Translations under genes and position numbers: made by a program
Shown: piece by piece, positions 42,457 to 53,409 of the stretch
Layout of the letters: every line of letters starts with the position of its first letter
How positions within the stretch are numbered: the first letter of the stretch is position 1
Source of the DNA: Fulvia fulva
Taxonomy: Eukaryota; Ascomycota; Dothideomycetes; Mycosphaerellales; Mycosphaerellaceae
DNA: 64,000 nt
Direction of reading: 5' to 3'
Assembly: GCF_020509005.1 (NCBI RefSeq)
Contig: NC_063021.1
Coordinates: 930,001 to 994,000 of the forward strand
Notes under the pieces: model-generated
Seen by the model: only the letters and a program-made list of their open reading frames with translations
Told to the model about the DNA's origin: nothing
Database searches by the model: none

Positions 42457-44006
42457 ATGGTCAAGCCAAGGGTAGGCCTGGTCTTAGCGATCAACACCCA
42501 ACCGCAACGACTGACAGAGAGTAGTTGATCATCCTAATCCGCCATGCCCAGTCCGAAGGCAATAAGAACCGCGAGATACACCAGATGATCCCAGACCACA
42601 GAGTCAAGCTCACAGAAGAAGGTCACAAACAGGTAAGCTTGAAGCAACGCGGCAGAGCTGGAGGGATGCCATTCCTGACTAACCCGTAGGCAGAAGATGC
42701 TGGACGACGACTGCGTGCCCTCCTGAGACCCGACGACAAGCTACAGATCTTCACATCACCATACCGACGTACACGAGAGACTACGGAGGGCATCTTGAAG
42801 ACGCTCACTGCCCGCGATGATCCGGACGATCCATCTGCGGCGCCCAGTCCATTCAGCAGGAACAAGATTACGGTGTATGAAGAGCCACGATTGAGAGAGC
42901 AAGATTTTGGCAACTTCCAACCATGTTCGTCGGAGATGGAGCGAATGTGGGCAGAGAGAGCAGATTATGGACACTTCTTCTACCGGATACCCGATGGCGA
43001 AAGCGCTGCCGATGCCTACGACCGCGTGTCAGGCTTTAACGAGAGCTTGTGGCGACAGTTTGGGGACGCAGACTTCCCGAGCGTCTGCGTCCTCGTGACA
43101 CACGGCCTGATGTCGAGAGTGTTTCTCATGAAGTGGTACCACTGGAGTGTGGAGTACTTTGAAGACCTTCGCAATGTCAACCATTGCGAGTTTGTGGTCA
43201 TGAGGAAAGATGCAGAGACGCAGAAGTACATACTGGAGAACAATCTACGCACATGGTCGGAACTGAGGAGACAACGCAAGGAAGAGCAAGCCAAGCAGGA
43301 TCCACAGAGACGTAACACGCTGTCGAGTTTCTTGACGCAGTCGCAAGACAGCCCACAAATACCGCCTCGGAAATGGGGCGGCTGCATAGATGGGTGCAAT
43401 CACGCCAACGATCAGTACCCGAGACGTACGGCACAGCGAAAGCAGCAAGTACAGCAGGAGCTTCAACTGCCACCAGCAGCTGAAGCACCGGAAGACAATC
43501 CCAATGAGGCAGAGGATCATCCCGTCGCGCAAGTTGAACTGACAACCAAGGGAGGAGAGGACTCGGGAGGTGTTGATGGTCCATCAGACGAAGGCTCTAC
43601 AACCAGCTCGCGGCCTGAGTTCAAGAGGCCCTTCAGACCGCCCGCACATTCAACTTTGCACCCTGGCAGAGATGGCGGAAGCACAACATCGGGCACCACA
43701 ACGCCGCACGAGATGAGTGACAATGATGGGAACCAATACTTTGCTCCGCAAGCTCAGAAGGGAACGTCCTTGGGTAATGCCCTACGGAAAGCTCCACGAC
43801 GGAAGGCGACCCCCGAAGACATTGAGCGCTGGGCGCAAGAGAGCGGCATGGGAAAGGGAAAGAAGGCTGATGCGCTGGGGGATGAACCAGATGCTTGGTC
43901 GGATGAGAATCGAGGCAGTCTGGATGAAAAGAGCGCTTCGCAGGATATGGATGACCTCGACCGGGCAGAGAAGGAAGACAAAGGATTGATGGGCAGTGTT
44001 TATTGA
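42457..44006 (+). CDS. Histidine phosphatase (phosphoglycerate mutase-like), DET1-like
   Basis: Histidine-phosphatase superfamily member resembling yeast DET1, a broad acid phosphatase linked to sterol transport. Three exons: 42457-42471, 42525-42632 and 42690-44006, giving 479 aa. Introns of 53 and 57 nt have GTAGGC and GTAAGC donors and CTGAC/CTAAC branch sites. The catalytic RHG-type motif LIRHAQSEGN puts the phosphohistidine at His12, directly after the 5-codon first exon. Other landmarks are the SPYRRTRETTE block, REQDFGNF and the second histidine His179 in VLVTHGLMSRV. After about residue 240 a long disordered Gln/Glu/Ser-rich tail follows, much longer than in the core family, with a conserved-looking basic patch (ALRKAPRRKATPEDIERW). 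The specific substrate cannot be told from sequence. Confidence 0.85.
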
Positions 44007-44300
44007 AAGGTGAATCTGTGTGATGGAACGAGATTACGATGACAGCGACAGCATACTGTAGTACTGAATAGCGACTTTGGTAGAAATGCATGTCAAAAAT
44101 GAACACGGACCACCAACTGTCGTCAGTCAGCTTAAAGCCGAGTCGGGATGTCAGATTTCCTCGCGTGCTTGGAGCTTTCTCCCTTTGACATCACACATGC
44201 ACTTTTGGAACGCGCTTGCATAAACACTACACTGCATTCACCGGCTACTTGCAACTCGAATCTCACACACGAATTCGCGTCGCGGATCGAACCGAACACA

Positions 44301-45953
44301 ATGGCAACACCAGCCCCGAGAAGAAGTCAGCGGATCGCAGCCTCTCGAGATGGAAGTCGCGCAGGATCAGTTGTTTCCGATGATGCACAACCTGGTTTGT
44401 ATCGCCTCCCCTCTACACAAAAGCAAGAGCAAGAGCAAGAGACCTTCGCCTCGGCAGCAACGAGTTTGTTGACGCGGGAAACCCCAGCCAAAATCACGAA
44501 GACACCGAGCAAGAAACAAGCCCGAACAAAGACCACCATCACGTTTGACGCAGCCGCTGCTATCGATTGCATTATGCGAGATCGCACTCACATCCAAACA
44601 CTGACCAACATGCAAAAAGACGCAGTCATCTCGGCCTTCGCCGTAAGGGAGGAGGGCCTCCGTGATCAGCTGGCCAGCCAACGCTCTCAACTCACCACCC
44701 AAGATTCCCAAATCGAGGAGCTTACCCGAGAGCGCGACGAAGCGAAGCGCAAGTACGAGCAGAAGCGCACACTGCGCGAATCACTCTTCTACGAGAGGGT
44801 CCAAAAGCAGAGCCAGGAGAGCAAACAAAGCCAGCAGCAAACATCAAGCACACCCGTGCCGGCCGCCTCGACTGCTCTCGTTACTCATGCTACTCCAATG
44901 TCGTCGCCAGAGCCACCCAAACAAAGCAATGAGCTTGAGACATCCACGGCGCTTGTTGTCGCAACACCGCATGAATCTGCTCTAGAAACACCCAGATCTT
45001 CATTCTTCGGCCGCATATTCAAAACTATCGCCTCGCCCTTCTCGACCCGCCGATCGAGCGATTCATCGTCACCTCAGGCTTCGCAAGCGCAGAAGCCACT
45101 GGGAGAACTTCCTTCTTCGCGCAAGCGTTCAGCTCCAGAACAAGAACCAGAGCGACCTGTCCAGCCAGAAGAGAGACCAGAACAGCAGCAGCCAAGACCG
45201 CGACCAACACCACAACGGAAGACTGCTCAACCACCGCAATCGCGTGCGCAGACACCTTATCAACCAGCAACGCTTGAACCCATCAGCGAGAAAGCGGAAT
45301 CAGAGCAGCGCGCCAGCATGAGCATGCCTGATCCGACGCCTTCGCGACCTCCGCGCAGCGTAGCGAAGCTCCGAAGAGCTGCTCGCGAACAGGACAACAC
45401 ACCGAGTGCAAAGACGCCCGGCCGAGTGTGGACGCGCCAGCCAGCACCAAAGGAGCCAAACGCAGACGCCCGTCTTGAAAAGCTGCGACGGTTTCACGAA
45501 GCGCAGCGCACTGTCAACACAATGAAAGACGACGAGGACATCAAAGACATGGTCCCACGTCCTACGAAGAGAGTCAAAATTGATGATCTCGTATCCATAC
45601 CACACAACCGCCCGGGCGACTCAGAGTCGACCTTTAGGGTGTACGACGTCGACTCCGATGACGAAATGGAGGTCGATGCAGAGTTCGCCGAGATCCGGCA
45701 GAACATATTCAAAGCGTCAACGACGCAGGAAGAGGACGATAAGAAGGAAGAGGAAACGCCGAAGCCAGTGAAAGAGACACCCAACGTGATCAAGCAATCA
45801 GTGGAAGTCCCAAAGATGACGTTCGACTTTCCCAGTGTTGGATTGATGCCAGAAGACCAGCGAGATCGCCCTTACAACGAATACTTGGGCGCGAAATTCT
45901 CCTGGGGTCTGGCGGAATGGCTTAGGACTGGAGAGCAAGTTGTTCAGTGGTGA
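44301..45953 (+). CDS. Nuclear-type disordered protein with short coiled-coil
   Basis: Single exon. ATG 44301 gives 550 aa. The frame is open 51 codons further upstream, but that part looks like leader. The N-terminus is basic (PAPRRSQRIAASRDGSR). A coiled coil spans roughly residues 90-170 (LRDQLASQRSQLTTQDSQIE, RERDEAKRKYEQKRTLRE). A Pro/Gln-rich middle follows, then an acidic stretch (VYDVDSDDEMEVDAEFAEI). The C-terminal block, FDFPSVGLMPEDQRDRPYNE then YLGAKFSWGLAEW, is probably the conserved part. SPxx and TPxx sites suggest phosphorylation. I do not recognise a named family; similar ascomycete proteins are uncharacterised as far as I recall. Confidence 0.72.
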   Translation: MATPAPRRSQRIAASRDGSRAGSVVSDDAQPGLYRLPSTQKQEQEQETFASAATSLLTRETPAKITKTPSKKQARTKTTITFDAAAAIDCIMRDRTHIQTLTNMQKDAVISAFAVREEGLRDQLASQRSQLTTQDSQIEELTRERDEAKRKYEQKRTLRESLFYERVQKQSQESKQSQQQTSSTPVPAASTALVTHATPMSSPEPPKQSNELETSTALVVATPHESALETPRSSFFGRIFKTIASPFSTRRSSDSSSPQASQAQKPLGELPSSRKRSAPEQEPERPVQPEERPEQQQPRPRPTPQRKTAQPPQSRAQTPYQPATLEPISEKAESEQRASMSMPDPTPSRPPRSVAKLRRAAREQDNTPSAKTPGRVWTRQPAPKEPNADARLEKLRRFHEAQRTVNTMKDDEDIKDMVPRPTKRVKIDDLVSIPHNRPGDSESTFRVYDVDSDDEMEVDAEFAEIRQNIFKASTTQEEDDKKEEETPKPVKETPNVIKQSVEVPKMTFDFPSVGLMPEDQRDRPYNEYLGAKFSWGLAEWLRTGEQVVQW

Positions 45954-46431
45954 TTTGGCGTGCAAAGGCATTTGGTTTTGGTTTGGCATTTTGAGCGTGT
46001 TTTGCATACGAACAGCACATGATCACAAGCAGCGCCAGGGAGCGCTTTGTTGGCTTGGGATGCATGAGAGTGAACTTTAGCGAAGGCGTTTGGGGGTGAT
46101 CGCGCGACAATTGCGCGCTTGCCGATGATACGCTCTCGGCTGTAATGATAACGAACGATTACATGGTGGTATTGGCAGGTGACAGCTCTGTAAATATACA
46201 GAAGTGATTACACCATACATTACAATTCCCATATCGGCTCAAGCACGGCTTTGGTATGTGACAACGAGGCGTCAATCGCGTTATCGCTGGGGTCATAGCT
46301 CCTACCTTGATGGACTATCAGCTGCGCGTTCATGAGTGGCATGACCACTTGATACCTTGATAGCTTGACCTTCGCTCCTGTATTAACTCTTGTATTGACA
46401 CTCCTATCCATCCATATATACTACAACTACC
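45954..46431. other. Intergenic region
   Basis: 3' flank of the coiled-coil gene and promoter of the bleomycin hydrolase gene. No gene is seen. Confidence 0.5.
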
Positions 46432-48098
46432 ATGGGCTCCGCAGAGTCAACACCACAACCACCGTCTCGCTCCATCTCTCGCCGAGAACGTCGAGTACCA
46501 CGAGAACAAGCTCCAGTAGCGACCTTTGACGAGAAGTTCGACGCTCTCAGAATCGACCATCCTCGACACAGTCCTGTCGATCGCATCATCTTCAAGGACG
46601 ACTCTGAGCATGTGGACGCTACAGCCACCGAACAATACGTGCGTGAGGTGTTGAAGGATTCCAAGAACAGACTGGGACTGTCTGCTTTGAGCACCAACAA
46701 TCCGTCTGCTGTGCTGGAGAAGCCGTCTTCTGTTATTCGTGATACGCAGTACTTCAATTTGAAGATACCACATGAAGGGTCGCCTGTGAGTGAGCCCTAT
46801 GATTGCGATATATACGAGATGGCTGATATGCGTTCGATAGGTGACGAACCAGCGGAGCAGCGGTCGGTGCTGGGTGAGTAAGGTCAGGTACAGAAGCCTT
46901 GATGAGACTTCTGAGACACTTATGCGCTCATGGCTTCTGTCGCCCAAGTTTTGAGACACTGAGGCTAATATACCTTACCTTTCAGATCTTTGCCGCATGC
47001 AATGTGTTTCGTATTGCGATTCAGCAAAAGTACAATATCAAGAGCTTTGAGCTTAGCCAGGCATATTTGTTCTTCTGGGACAAGGTCGAGAAGGCGAATT
47101 ACTACCTCGAGTCGATCTTGGACACCGTGGACGAGGATGTCGACAGCCGGATTGTCAGTGCTCTGATGGCGAGTCCCGTTGGCGACGGAGGGCAGTGGGA
47201 TATGATTGTCAATCTCGTCTCCAAGTATGGTATCGTTCCACAGTCACTCTACCCTGACAGCTTCAATGCTCAAAACAGCTCCACTATGGATCGGATCTTG
47301 ACTACCAAGCTTCGCGAAGATGGGCTGAGACTCAGAGCGCTGAGGTCGAAGTCTGCATCTTCGGGAAGGATCGCAGAAGTGAAGGAAGCCATGATGCAGG
47401 ACATTGTGCGTGTGCTTACGCTGTGTCTGGGACCGCCTCCATCTGCGGACAAGAAGTTCACCTGGGAGTTCTACGACAACGCCAACACTTTCAAGACTGT
47501 GTCCTTGACACCAATCGAGTTCGCCGATACGACACACGTCAAGAAGTTCATATCTTTGGTCAACGACCCCAGAAACGACTACAATCGTCTTCTCACAGTC
47601 GACCACCTTGGCAACGTCTGGGACGGCAGACCGATCACATACGTGAACGTCGACACCATTGTGTTCAAAGAAGCCTGCGTGGCAATGTTGAAGAAGGGAC
47701 TACCTATCTTCTTCGGCTCAGATGTCGGAAAGCAGTCTGACAGCCGCAAGGGTATCATGGACACTGATCTTGTTGACTACGAGCTCGGGTTCAACATCAA
47801 GCTTGGGCTCACGAAGGCGGAGAGACTGCTGACTGGTGAGAGTCAAATGACTCATGCTATGGTTCTCACCGCCGTGCATCTCGATGAGAATAACAAGCCT
47901 GTACGCTGGCGAGTCGAGAACAGCTGGTCTGAGACGGCTGGGACTGATGGGTACTTCGTGATGTCGGACAAGTGGATGGATGAGTTCTGCTATCAGGCTG
48001 TTGTTGATCCGAGTGTGGTGCACAAGGAGGTCAGGGATGTGTTGAAGCAGACGCCAAAGGTCTTGCCCTTGTGGGACCCGATGGGCGCGTTGGCTTGA
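46432..48098 (+). CDS. lap3: Bleomycin hydrolase (cysteine aminopeptidase, C1B)
   Basis: Cytosolic cysteine peptidase of family C1B (yeast Blh1/Lap3). It trims N-terminal residues from peptides, detoxifies homocysteine thiolactone and inactivates bleomycin. Three exons: 46432-46785, the 33-nt microexon 46841-46873 and 46986-48098, giving 499 aa. The microexon encodes VTNQRSSGRCW and so carries the catalytic Cys128. Its flanking introns (55 and 112 nt) have GTGAGT donors and end GATAG and TTTCAG. Without it the strongly conserved KIPHEGSP...IFAACNVFRIAIQQKY block is broken. His419 (MTHAMVLT) and Asn441 (VENSWSE) complete the triad. The protein ends in GALA; the family's autoprocessed C-terminal tail normally ends in Ala/Lys and blocks the active site. 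An N-terminal Ser/Arg extension of about 40 residues has no targeting signature. Confidence 0.92.
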
Positions 48099-48615
48099 TG
48101 GACTGGGAGAGATAGAGTTGAGTTGACTTACAATGGAATGACCTGATGTCTCAATCAGCTAGACCTTCGAGTTCTGTCCGAATTGAGCTGAGGTGTGTTT
48201 TGGACTGTGATGTGAGACACCGGAGCGATCCGCTGCACCAAGCGCTCCTGCCTTCCCCTCTTCGTCCCCTCCTCGTCCATCAAACAGATCCCACTCGTCA
48301 TCGCAGCCACATGAGCTCGCAAAGACACTGTGATGGGGGCTGCTCGACGCGCTTCATGCACACTTCGAAAGAGACGATCGGACGACGTGGCTGGTGAATA
48401 TGGCCTCCGCACGATCAGCCGAGACCTGCTCCTGCTTTGCAGTCTCTTGACGGCGCAATCCGAAAGCAACTTACGTGCATATAGGCTCTCTCGCAGGTGG
48501 ATCTGGGTAGCCTGCTTTCTACACTGCTCTCTGATATGAACATCTTGGATTGTTTTCTGCTGACAGTACAGTGCTGTCTTTGACGTACTGAATACACAGC
48601 TTAGGCACAACCACC
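48099..48615. other. Intergenic region
   Basis: 3' flank of the bleomycin hydrolase gene, then unassigned sequence. Frames at 48155-48610 (minus) show no family features. Confidence 0.5.
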
Positions 48616-49028
48616 ATGGTGTCCGGTCAAGATGCTGCCATCTCTGGCGACAATGACGCGACCGGACTCACAAATGGCACTTCAGAGGCAGGTCCGGAGC
48701 AAAGCTCGAAATTGGTCAAGAAGCTCTACGCCATTGCGAATGAGCGTGGCGGCACCTCATGGGTGGACGAATGCCCGGACTTCCTCCAGAGCAGTTCGCA
48801 TCACGGGAGGACATTTGGAAGAACTTCGTACGAGGCGCGGACATCAGTGCCGCAGACCTTTCCATGTTTGCATCGGAGCCGCTGAATGGGCGGCAGATAA
48901 AGAATATCATGAAGATGGCGAGGCTATTGGCTACTGATGAGAACAGCCCACTGCGTGCCAACCATATCAAGGACGTCCTGGCTGTCGCGACCGAAGACCT
49001 GGAAGTATCTCCCAGTGGTGCCCACTGA
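48616..49028 (+). pseudogene. Orphan AAA-ATPase C-terminal (lid) fragment
   Basis: The frame 48780-49028 reads REDIWKNFV, then SMFASEPLNGRQIKNIMKMA and RLLATDENSPLRANHIKDVL. This is the C-terminal lid of fungal AAA ATPases, where LNGRQIKN is a hallmark following the sensor region. No Walker A, Walker B or sensor motif precedes it. An ATG at 48616 opens a different frame (MVSGQDAAISG...) that does not resemble the AAA N-terminal part, and it could only reach the lid by a frame change near 48760. I read this as the leftover end of a larger AAA gene. A small standalone protein starting at ATG 48759 (90 aa) is the alternative. Confidence 0.5.
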
Positions 49029-49040
49029 TCATCATTCCGG

Positions 49041-49629
49041 TTACTGCTTCAACTTCGGCCGGATGTGCGAAGGACCTTGATTCTGCCTCAGCGCCAGATA
49101 TCCCGCCAAAGCTCCTAGCAGCAATAGGATTGACCGTGAGGTGTGCAACATCTCCCATTGCGCGAGCTTGTTCTGCACTTGCTCAAGCGATATCTGAGCT
49201 GCCGTTGCCTTCCACTCAAACAGCAGGCTATTGATTGGATCCATGAGTATAATCGTAAAGGGCCACACTGAGATCGACAGAGCTCCAGCGGCCGCTGATA
49301 GAAGCCATGGCCTTCCAGTCCAGCCCTTCCGACAGGCAGTGTAAGCGTGCAGCAAGCTTATGGCCATCGTTGAGGCTGGGCCGTAGAAGTGGCCGTGAGT
49401 GTGGAAGCTCTTGAATTGGCCTAATAGCTGTGCGGCGCTCACACTCGTCTTCTGCATAACGGGCACTGTGACTAGGGACATGCTCGGCATGAAGCCTACG
49501 ATCAGACTGTGTTAGCGGCACATCTGACAAGTATGCGGCAATGCCCTCACCCGTCTGATAGAGGCCAAAAGCCAGAGCTGACCATTGTGTAGCAACGGCA
49601 TCGGTGGGAAGACTTTCAGGATACGTCAT
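49041..49629 (-). CDS. DUF1772 integral membrane protein (anthrone oxygenase-like)
   Basis: Small multi-pass membrane protein of the DUF1772 family. Some members are anthrone oxygenases in aromatic polyketide pathways, but most have no known role and no polyketide synthase lies in this window. Two exons: 49629-49551 and 49495-49041, giving 177 aa, a typical length. The 55-nt intron has donor GTGAGG and acceptor CGTAG, and it joins FGLYQTG to FMPSMSLVTVPVM. About four hydrophobic segments are visible: residues 15-45, 65-80 (STMAISLLHAYTA), 85-105 (WLLSAAAGALSISVWPFTII) and 150-165 (SRSILLLLGALAGYLAL). The gene converges with the AAA fragment, with only 12 nt between the two stop codons. Confidence 0.8.
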
Positions 49630-50416
49630 GTCTGCGATCGCTGTTTCAAGGACTGTTGGAAATGATAAGTCGTTGTATGGTTCACGACTCCACTCTTTAT
49701 ATGATGTTGGCTTTGCTCGTGGCGGCGGATTTGAACTCGCGTTACTCCCGAGCGAAGGAGACGCTAGCGCCTTCGACCCAATCTCGCCTCCCGGGCTGAT
49801 ATCTGGTCACCTGACATCGACAAATACTGATGGCAGGTCATGCAGAGCTCGTTTCATGGCGACTCTCCCAGGGGCCGCTAACAAAAGAGGCGGCCGCCTT
49901 ACTGCAAATGTAGTGGCGACTGTCGTCTGCGGAGAGTGCTTCGAGCGCGTTGGACAATGCTAAATTTATAGAAGCGATGCGACACGCGCTGAAGGTCGGA
50001 CGCTTCTACTTTGCAAGTAATTGCTATGCCGCGTTCCAGCTATCGTAGCGTTCGAAAGAGACTCAATGTCTGGTACGGCGGCCACCTTTTCTGTCAGGGG
50101 CCCTCATCGGCCTAACATGAAAGCATCACGGCCCGGTGCATCATCCATCTGAGTTCGAGCACGGCAGGAGTATGGCATTCACATGCGTCCTCCCAAGACC
50201 TCATACACGGACAGTGTGAGTCTTCAAGAAGGTGCAGCAGCAGAGGACAAAGACATGAACAAACAGGAATTGCCGTTTGTAGCGTCTCGGCCCAACACAA
50301 AGTCGATCGAGAGTGCTTGTAGCCATAAAGCGGCTTTAGAGCAAAAATCCCAGATGCGAAGGCACTACACTCGTGCTGAGCATTTCACATCCAGCGCCGC
50401 CTTGGATGTATCTATC
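49630..50416. other. Intergenic region
   Basis: Promoter space of both the DUF1772 gene (minus) and the kinase gene (plus). On the minus strand near 49735, GAGTTCAAATCC resembles a tRNA B box but its stem does not pair. No gene is called. Confidence 0.5.
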
Positions 50417-52838
50417 ATGGCTGAAACTCAGAAACAAGAGGAACAAGAATGGATTGTCTTCGATGCTTTTGAGAAGGAAGCATTTCAGGAACAGCATAAA
50501 ATCGGCCTAAGACGGGGTACGTCATGTTGTCACGAAACTATTCTAAGCTGACGACTTGCCAGCTGACTGTAGGGACATTCGGAATCGCTTCGAGGCGCTA
50601 GACAAAGAGCAGCGCCGAGCACGAGTCGAAGCTATCACAGGTTACAGAGATGCGCAAGAAGCGCTCAGAAATGCTTTGGACGATGTTAGAACAGCGCTGA
50701 GATACGATGGCGATGTCGATGTCACCGAGGGAAAAGACCTGAAGATATACCAGAAACTTGAGCGAATCGTTGCGCGTGCAGCTACGACCGCGCGAAACCG
50801 GTTGAATACTCTTTTGGAGACCCTACCTGAACCGACCTATTTCGTCCATAATCACCTGAATTCGACTGAACTCACCAAGCTTAAAGATATGATCAAGGAC
50901 GCGGAAGCTGTTACGAAGGGAAATGCGGCCAAACAAAAAAGAGTCTGGCTTGAAAAGCTCAACACTGCCAAAAGGCGATCTCAAGCACTGACCGATCCAG
51001 GATGGACCGGCTATTGGAAACTGGGCGAGGGACTTTTTGGCACAGCAGACCTTTGGGTGAAACAGAATACGAAAGGGAAAATCATGGATCGCGTAGTCGT
51101 GAAGGATACTACCATGCAGCCCAAATTCTGGAAAGATCCTTGCCTGTGGATCAATGGACTTCCGGACGATCAGACAAGCATACCTACGGAGATACAATCT
51201 TTGTACAACCTGCGGCCACGGATTGGGTCCAGCAGCGTAGTCAGGATCCGCAATTGGAGAATCGATAGACCGGATCATATCCACAGGATATTCATGGAGT
51301 TCTGCCCCAGAGGTGACGCAGAGAGCCTCATACTGCCCGAGAACCTTTACCGCAAGCATGCGAGGTTTGATAAAGCAAATATAGCGGTCAATGTCAAGGA
51401 ACAAGGAGTTTTCATCCCAGAACCGTTGCTGTGGTTTTTCTTCGAGACTCTGACCAAGGCCGCTTTGCTCATGGAGCGCGGTGAGCTGAACGCGCAAGGT
51501 CCCGCACCCTGGGATCTTATTGTTCATCGAGACATGAAACTGGAAAATATCTTCTTTGGATCCAACACCTCTGGCATCTGTCGAGGGAATCCAGAGCCGA
51601 AGCTGGGCGATTTCGGCATCGCCATCATTGCACCAAGCAAAGCTATTCCCCCGAAGAAGGACCAGGACGGCAATAAGGTCGAGCGCCAGCCTCAAGATAT
51701 TGAAGAGATGGGCACTGTTGGAAACAAGCCCCCCGAGCAGTACGAGAAATACATGGAGAAAGCTACATCAACCAAGGCAAACCAGCGATTCGAACCCTTC
51801 AGTACGCTCACAAACATGTGGGGCGTGGGTATCAACATGTACTCGCTCGTAGCATGCAAACATGGCCTGACGGCTCATTTCACGGCGTTACATGCTGCGA
51901 AGTCATGGCGACTCCAGGAATCAGACTGGGATGTGCCAGAGTTCGATGCGTCAGCACGCGCTCATTATAGCGATGAGCTTCTTGATCTCATCCGAGAGTG
52001 CTTGGAATACGACCCAAACAATAGGCCGAGTCCAGACGATGTCATGCGAACGATACGTCAAGCTACTGCACCAGGCAAGAACGACAAGTCCAAGGGCATG
52101 CGCCTAGCAGATGCAAGCGATATTCGATTTATGACTGACCACGGCGTCAACTTCGTAGTCGCTGATCGATATACACCTGGTTCGGATCTGTGGGCGTGGG
52201 AGCCTCCAGCAGGCAGTGAGGCCGTGGACGATCCTCCGGCACAGCAAGATTCAGTATTCCTTGGAGAGAAGGATTCCTTGGGAGGCAACCCAGGTGGTCC
52301 TATTGGACCAGTCGTGTCTGAAAGTGCACTGGTGGAGGAAGACGACGTCGAGGGAGATGAGGCGGAAGGCGGTGATGACCCAGAAGAGCCTGGTGGAGCT
52401 CACGAGAATGCACACGATCCTAACATCGGTGGCGGAGCAGAGAATGAAGAGAATCCTCCCGATGAGGGACCTAACCAGGCCAACGAACCGCCCGCGAAGA
52501 AATCTACCAGATCATCCAAGAGGAAGGCCCCCGAAGATGCAAGACAAAACACTTCATCAAAGCGCCAAAAGAAAAATCCACCAACCGAGGTGGGACGAGA
52601 GGAAGAAGCACCCGCCGTACCGCCAAAGAACAAGCCTGCGCCCAAGGCCACCAAGAAGGGCAAAAAGAAGACGGTTAGCACATCAAAAGCAGGCAAGAAG
52701 AGGCCCAATTCCACAAACAAGGCTGCCTCGCCATCCCAGGCAAAATCCAATCCTCAGCAAAAAACATATGCCCAAGTCGAGGCGCCTGAAGACGGCAAGG
52801 CCACGAGGCAGACTCGCGCTGGCAAGCGAAAGAAGTGA
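50417..52838 (+). CDS. Fungal orphan protein kinase with basic nuclear tail
   Basis: Serine/threonine-type protein kinase of a fungus-specific divergent group. Two exons: 50417-50516 and 50563-52838, giving 791 aa. The 46-nt intron has donor GTACGT, branch GCTGAC and acceptor TGCCAG. Residues 35-180 form a helical N-terminal region. The kinase domain runs from about 185 to 555. It has a glycine loop (LGEGLFGTADLWV), a VVVKD lysine strand, VHRDMKLEN with catalytic Asp357, and GDFGIA with metal-binding Asp383. The usual APE is replaced by KPPEQY, and the substrate lobe holds inserts between the glycine loop and the HRD. From about 580 the tail is acidic and then very Lys/Pro-rich, with several bipartite NLS-like stretches (SSKRKAPED, KKGKKKTVST, RAGKRKK at the end). 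All catalytic residues are present, so it is probably active and nuclear. Substrates unknown. Confidence 0.82.
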
Positions 52839-53409
52839 GCAACAATTCTGATTGTCCAACGGGCATTGCCAACTGTGTTGTTCAGCTTCACTCACGTGGT
52901 CTGAAAGTCCACAATCTCGTTGGAGCCGTTGATGGAGCGCAACAGCAGCCCAAACAGTCGCAGTCTAGACCCAACCACACACACCCTGTACCATGCCCCA
53001 ACGCATCCAACCACTCAATCGGAGAAAGATTATTCAACGTGTTCACAATTCTCCATAAAACAGCTACAAAAATTTGAGTTGTCGGTTACCATACTAGGAG
53101 AAATCCTCTTGGGAGCAGAAACCAAATGCGAGCATTATTCCTCCTCCTCATTATACAAAAGAGGCCAAAGCTCTGGGGTATCAGAAAGTAGCGTTGCGTT
53201 TGCGTTGTAGTAGTAAAAAGTGATGGACCTTTTTCCTCTTCCCGCATGTGCCCGCAAATATGCAAAATTCCTGATTCCGGCTGTTCATTATGTTTCCCGT
53301 GTCATTTCATCGTTTAGAGATTACTTTGTGATGGGCGCGGTGGTGGTCGTCGTGTTGGGGGACCTTTGGGTCCGCCATGGCCTTTCGTACACGGACCATT
53401 CCGCCCATT
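52839..53409. other. Convergent intergenic region
   Basis: 3' flanks of the kinase (plus) and the exo-glucanase (minus). Frames at 52835-53210 show no family features. Confidence 0.5.

Noticed and set aside
48616..49629. Reading the DUF1772 gene as part of a polyketide cluster
   Set aside because: No polyketide synthase, thioesterase or cluster regulator lies nearby; most DUF1772 proteins are not cluster members.
49715..49750. tRNA-like B box on the minus strand (GAGTTCAAATCC)
   Set aside because: The T-arm stem does not pair beyond one base and no matching acceptor, D or anticodon arms were found.
50823..51695. 290-codon minus-strand frame inside the kinase gene
   Set aside because: Antisense to an intact kinase domain with all catalytic motifs; no family features of its own.
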